Assembly (NCBI GenBank): GCA_030685065.1 | Contig: JAUXQH010000158.1 | Location: 39,289 to 103,288 of the forward strand | DNA: 64,000 bases | Direction: 5' to 3' | Source of the DNA: Pseudomonadota bacterium | GTDB taxonomy: Bacteria > Myxococcota_A > UBA796 > SXON01 | Shown: positions 62,201-64,000 of the stretch, piece by piece | Numbering within the stretch: the stretch's first letter is position 1 | Layout: every line of letters begins with the position of its first letter | The notes under the pieces: model-generated | Seen by the model: only the letters and a program-made list of their open reading frames with translations | Told to the model about the DNA's origin: nothing | Database searches by the model: none | Made by a program: the position numbers and the translations under genes

Positions 62201-64000
62201 AAGCCGACGTCGGCGCCCAGGGCGCCGAGGGCGGCTCGCTGCCCCGGAGCCAGCCCCCGCACGCTCACCATGCGAGCGCCCACCAGGCGCGTGTCGTCGA
62301 GCACGGCGTTGTCGAGCACCGCGTGGTCGAGGCAGGCGCCTTCGAGCCGAGCGCCGGTGAGATCGGCCCCCGCCAGGACGGCGTCGGTGAGGTCGGCGTC
62401 GCGCAGGTCGGCGCCCGCGAGCCGCGCACCGCGCAGGTTCGTCCCGATGAGCGAGGCGCCGCGCAGATCGGCGCCCCGCAGGTCCGCGCCGCCCAGGTCG
62501 CGATCGTCGAGACGCCGCCCCGCGAGCGCGGCCCCGGGCCCGATCACGACGGGCGCCTGCGCCGCGCGGCCGCGCAAGCGCACGAGCCCCCGCCGGGCGG
62601 CCTCGACCAGCCAGCTTCCGCGAGCGCCGACCGGCCGACGCGCGCCCTCGGGACGTGGGACTCGTCCCCGCGCGGCGCGCGCCGGACGGGCCGGTTTGGC
62701 GCCGGGTGCCTGCTCCGAGGAGGCCTCGACGCCCCGCCGCGTCTCGCCGAGCAGCGCGCGACGTGCGGCGGCAGCCTCTACATGGGCGCGCTGTGCGTCC
62801 GCGGCGTCGTACCGGGCCTGACGAACGGCCGCGGCTTCCGCCCCCGCGCGCGCGGTGGCCTCCGCCCGTCGCGCACGCGCGGCCGCCACGCGAGCGCCCA
62901 CCTCGCGGCCCACCCTGCGATCCCGCTCCTCCAAGGGAGGCTCGAGCTGAAGAGCCGCGGCCTGTTCGTGCGAGGCGTGCTCCGCCTCGGCAGCCGCACG
63001 CACGCGCTCCACTCCCTCCGCGTGCCGAAGGCGGGCCGCCCGGAGCCGCGCCGCGAGAACGCGCTCGACGGCGGCACCCGCGCCCGCCCACGGAGCGCCC
63101 GCCCACCGCGCGGTCTCCGCCTCTGCCAGCCCCCGGCGCGTCGCTTCCGCCTGGCGGGCGCTGGCCGCGGCGACCTGCGCCCGGGCGAGGCGCCGCAACG
63201 TGGGATTCGGCTCTGCCGCGCGGCGCTCGATCGCTCGCCGCTCGCGCGCCAGCTCGGCGCGCCGGCGCGCGACAGCCCTCCGCGCGACCAGCGTCCCCTC
63301 GGCGCCGACCTTCGCCAACGCGCGCTCACGGGCGACGGCCTCCACGCGAAACTCCACGGACTCCTCTGCCGACGGCACGTCCGCCCCCGCGTTGGCCTCA
63401 GCCGCGAGCGCCCGCCAGGCCGCGGGCAGGCCGCGGGCAAAGCCCGCCACCAACACGCGCCACACGACCTGGGCCGCCCACCGGAGCTGCTCCCCGACAA
63501 ACCGTGCCCCGCGCCTGACCCCCCAGGCGACCAACGAGAGCAGCACGCCAACCTGTCGCCCCGCCCGACGCAGCGGACCGACGGGGAGGGTGACGGCCGG
63601 GACGACGATGCGCCAGAACAACCGCTGGGCATCCAGCCGCGACGCCGGGGACGCTTCCGCCGCGCGGGCGGCTTCCGCGAACGCCGGGGGCGCCCCGACC
63701 TCCCCGAGGGAGGCGCCGTCGAGCTCCTCGAAGATCGGATCGACGGGGAGGGCGGCGGGGACGGCGCCGGAGAGCTCGTCCTCCTCGTCGGACGCCGCCT
63801 CCGCGGAGTCCGCCTCGGCCTCGCGCTCCGCTTCGGCGCGCGCGGCCGCGTCCGCGAGCGCGGCGGCCTCGGCGCGCGCCACTTCCTGGGCGTGCGCCAA
63901 CGCCTCGGCGCGTACCCGCTCCTCGGCCAGCGCCGCCGCTTCCGCGCGCGCCTGCGCCTCGGCGCGTACCCGCTCCTCGGCCAGCGCCGCCGCTTCCGCG
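59290..64000 (-). CDS. Giant coiled-coil/pentapeptide-repeat/TPR membrane protein (N-terminus outside the window)
   Basis: At least 1569 residues are visible and the frame continues past the window end. Order from the visible N-terminus: an Ala/Glu/Arg-rich coiled coil including an 18-residue repeat; a hydrophobic or amphipathic region (VGVLLSLVAWGVRRGARFVG); more helical Ala/Arg-rich coiled coil; a pentapeptide-repeat block of about 17 units (GADLRGADLRGASLIGTNLRG); one membrane helix (MAAAASVVAVMGLYLAVTFAG); then about 930 residues of TPR-like helical repeats. The outside TPR part could capture partners and the inside part could form a filament. No enzyme domain is visible. Confidence 0.8.
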   Translation of the reverse strand, partial: AEAAALAEERVRAEAQARAEAAALAEERVRAEALAHAQEVARAEAAALADAAARAEAEREAEADSAEAASDEEDELSGAVPAALPVDPIFEELDGASLGEVGAPPAFAEAARAAEASPASRLDAQRLFWRIVVPAVTLPVGPLRRAGRQVGVLLSLVAWGVRRGARFVGEQLRWAAQVVWRVLVAGFARGLPAAWRALAAEANAGADVPSAEESVEFRVEAVARERALAKVGAEGTLVARRAVARRRAELARERRAIERRAAEPNPTLRRLARAQVAAASARQAEATRRGLAEAETARWAGAPWAGAGAAVERVLAARLRAARLRHAEGVERVRAAAEAEHASHEQAAALQLEPPLEERDRRVGREVGARVAAARARRAEATARAGAEAAAVRQARYDAADAQRAHVEAAAARRALLGETRRGVEASSEQAPGAKPARPARAARGRVPRPEGARRPVGARGSWLVEAARRGLVRLRGRAAQAPVVIGPGAALAGRRLDDRDLGGADLRGADLRGASLIGTNLRGARLAGADLRDADLTDAVLAGADLTGARLEGACLDHAVLDNAVLDDTRLVGARMVSVRGLAPGQRAALGALGADVGLDDDGRWVRIGSMAAAASVVAVMGLYLAVTFAGTTMDRAALEHAAAESQRQGNPGVAAGQFAALAQQTDDQGARVALLLEAAAAAEESGDVEKAMDLLDEATIAAEKTGAEARVRLRRAATYRRIDLADAAAAEYRALLDGLDLTPTEQAEALTGLALVREDLDVVAEEDLLLAAAATDLERSALALALADGWAAAGRMDASRSVLERALGRIDSLEEAVPARLRLARLFAESGDADGALVLFEELLLLPGDLGAEARLGASELRARRGDDPAAFTLLEPLLARADDDLGARARFAAATIAGRSGDIPRAVSWLEEILEMEDVEPRMADEARILLARLLVRYDPEAAARLVEANPALREELLLGQARSLREAGKRMDARALWVEVAEDVNASEEARVDAELSLAELQVEEGDAEGALRRYERVMGAVPSTAVRQRVVLGLCNALVRLGRLQDAEEQYDGLLASGPGPEVVAQANLGLARTAELRGQFERATSRYVEIGRQEGPWAVEALDGLGQLRERTGDLAGAAEAWRLARARALGEPERRTAIDISLARVLDAMGDPGAADAYAALLDATDATVRVAARIAVAEGMVGSDPEQARTYYEQAIQEAEPGEARAAARAGWLRASVALGDVEGGLARIRAWLETETDGALRGELAVAAAQALRSEGRLDAAIEITVTYGADGGFELGMHRAGALRELGRGADAAAVLRGLVAATAEDEVWRVETLSEASIEAGDLAGATAACDRLDELPGGTAAASFGRARLARERGDYVSALRLLSSSEDARAPMERATVLEGLGKMDEAETAWDRLAISPDLEQRSAGVLGIARVRLSREDPAGALAELDALPVVADGFLLTAAQVRAEALLLLRRFDEAALVYGGLDRDAESRVVGALGLGEVALARDDARSALVPFRQALDRTSDPFYQAQALSGIARAQAEAGAAEDARATLARLRKEHPDRADAIQAAEAVIGP
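63901..64000 (-). repeat. 54-bp in-frame repeat in the giant gene (18-residue coiled-coil unit)
   Basis: The stretch from 63901 repeats at 63955 with period 54, and all 46 visible bases of the second copy match the first. Each unit encodes an Ala/Glu/Arg-rich heptad-like segment (AEAAALAEERVRAEA). The array is cut by the window end, so the number of copies is unknown. Confidence 0.75.

Overview
The window comes from a very GC-rich, Gram-negative, predatory or gliding-type bacterium, most likely a member of the Myxococcota (former Deltaproteobacteria). Supporting signs are a secreted trypsin-like protease with an Asp-Thr linker and a MYXO-CTERM-like tail, a Ser/Thr kinase of the HRDVSPSN type with PEGA repeats, MopE-like metal-binding lipoproteins, many short lipoproteins with Asp/Thr-rich linkers, and an LpxC gene, which implies lipid A. 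No rRNA, tRNA, CRISPR array, integrase or transposase was found. The region reads as core chromosome interspersed with lineage-specific exported proteins.

Layout. 0-4.6 kb: a 5'-truncated PilZ-like protein, a degenerate kinase, a MopE-like lipoprotein, a GT-C-like membrane protein and two small membrane proteins (one DUF5989). 4.7-9.3 kb: an outer-membrane barrel followed by dapA and dapB (lysine/peptidoglycan precursor branch) and a flavin monooxygenase. 9.3-15 kb, minus strand: a probable four-gene operon of an anchored protein, an HTTM membrane protein, a beta-propeller lipoprotein with two CxxCH haem motifs and a radical SAM enzyme with a degenerate second half. 15-22.4 kb: a glycosyltransferase-like coiled-coil protein, the MYXO-CTERM protease, a SPASM radical SAM enzyme paired head-to-head with a Cys-rich lipoprotein, a PEGA kinase and a PEGA-like anchored protein. 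22.4-26 kb: ruvC-ruvA-ruvB-DUF192-lpxC. 26-32.9 kb: exported lipoproteins flank a methyltransferase, two B12-binding-type radical SAM enzymes and a HAD phosphatase, preceded by a 15-codon gene with an almost consensus promoter and ribosome site. 33-41.4 kb: enolase, a TPR protein with an inactivated aspartyl-protease-like fold, an outer-membrane-like protein, a proline-rich protein and a fused M16 peptidase. 41.5-49.6 kb: hemW, grpE-dnaK-dnaJ, an LpoA/Peripla_BP_6-like protein and thiL. 49.5-58 kb: two CNNM/CBS transporters, cheW- and cheA-like genes, a zinc dehydrogenase, a second Hsp70 without a helical lid and trmJ. 58-64 kb: a repeated multi-hairpin element, a beta-propeller-like lipoprotein and a giant coiled-coil/pentapeptide/TPR protein that runs off the window.

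Working together. Most plus-strand blocks are tightly coupled by 1- to 4-base ATGA/GTGA/TGATG overlaps: dapA-dapB, ruvC-ruvA-ruvB-DUF192, dnaJ to the LpoA-like gene, and thiL through the CNNM genes to cheW/cheA and the dehydrogenase. At the heads of transcription units a TANNNT -10 box repeatedly sits only 5-8 bases before an ATG. This suggests that leaderless mRNAs are common in this organism. In two or three intergenic regions the divergent promoters interlock. The least ordinary items are this promoter grammar, the 15-residue Pro/Arg/Lys peptide gene before a radical SAM cluster, the duplicated hairpin element at 58.1 kb, the lidless Hsp70 with an amphipathic tail, and several catalytically degenerate enzyme folds.
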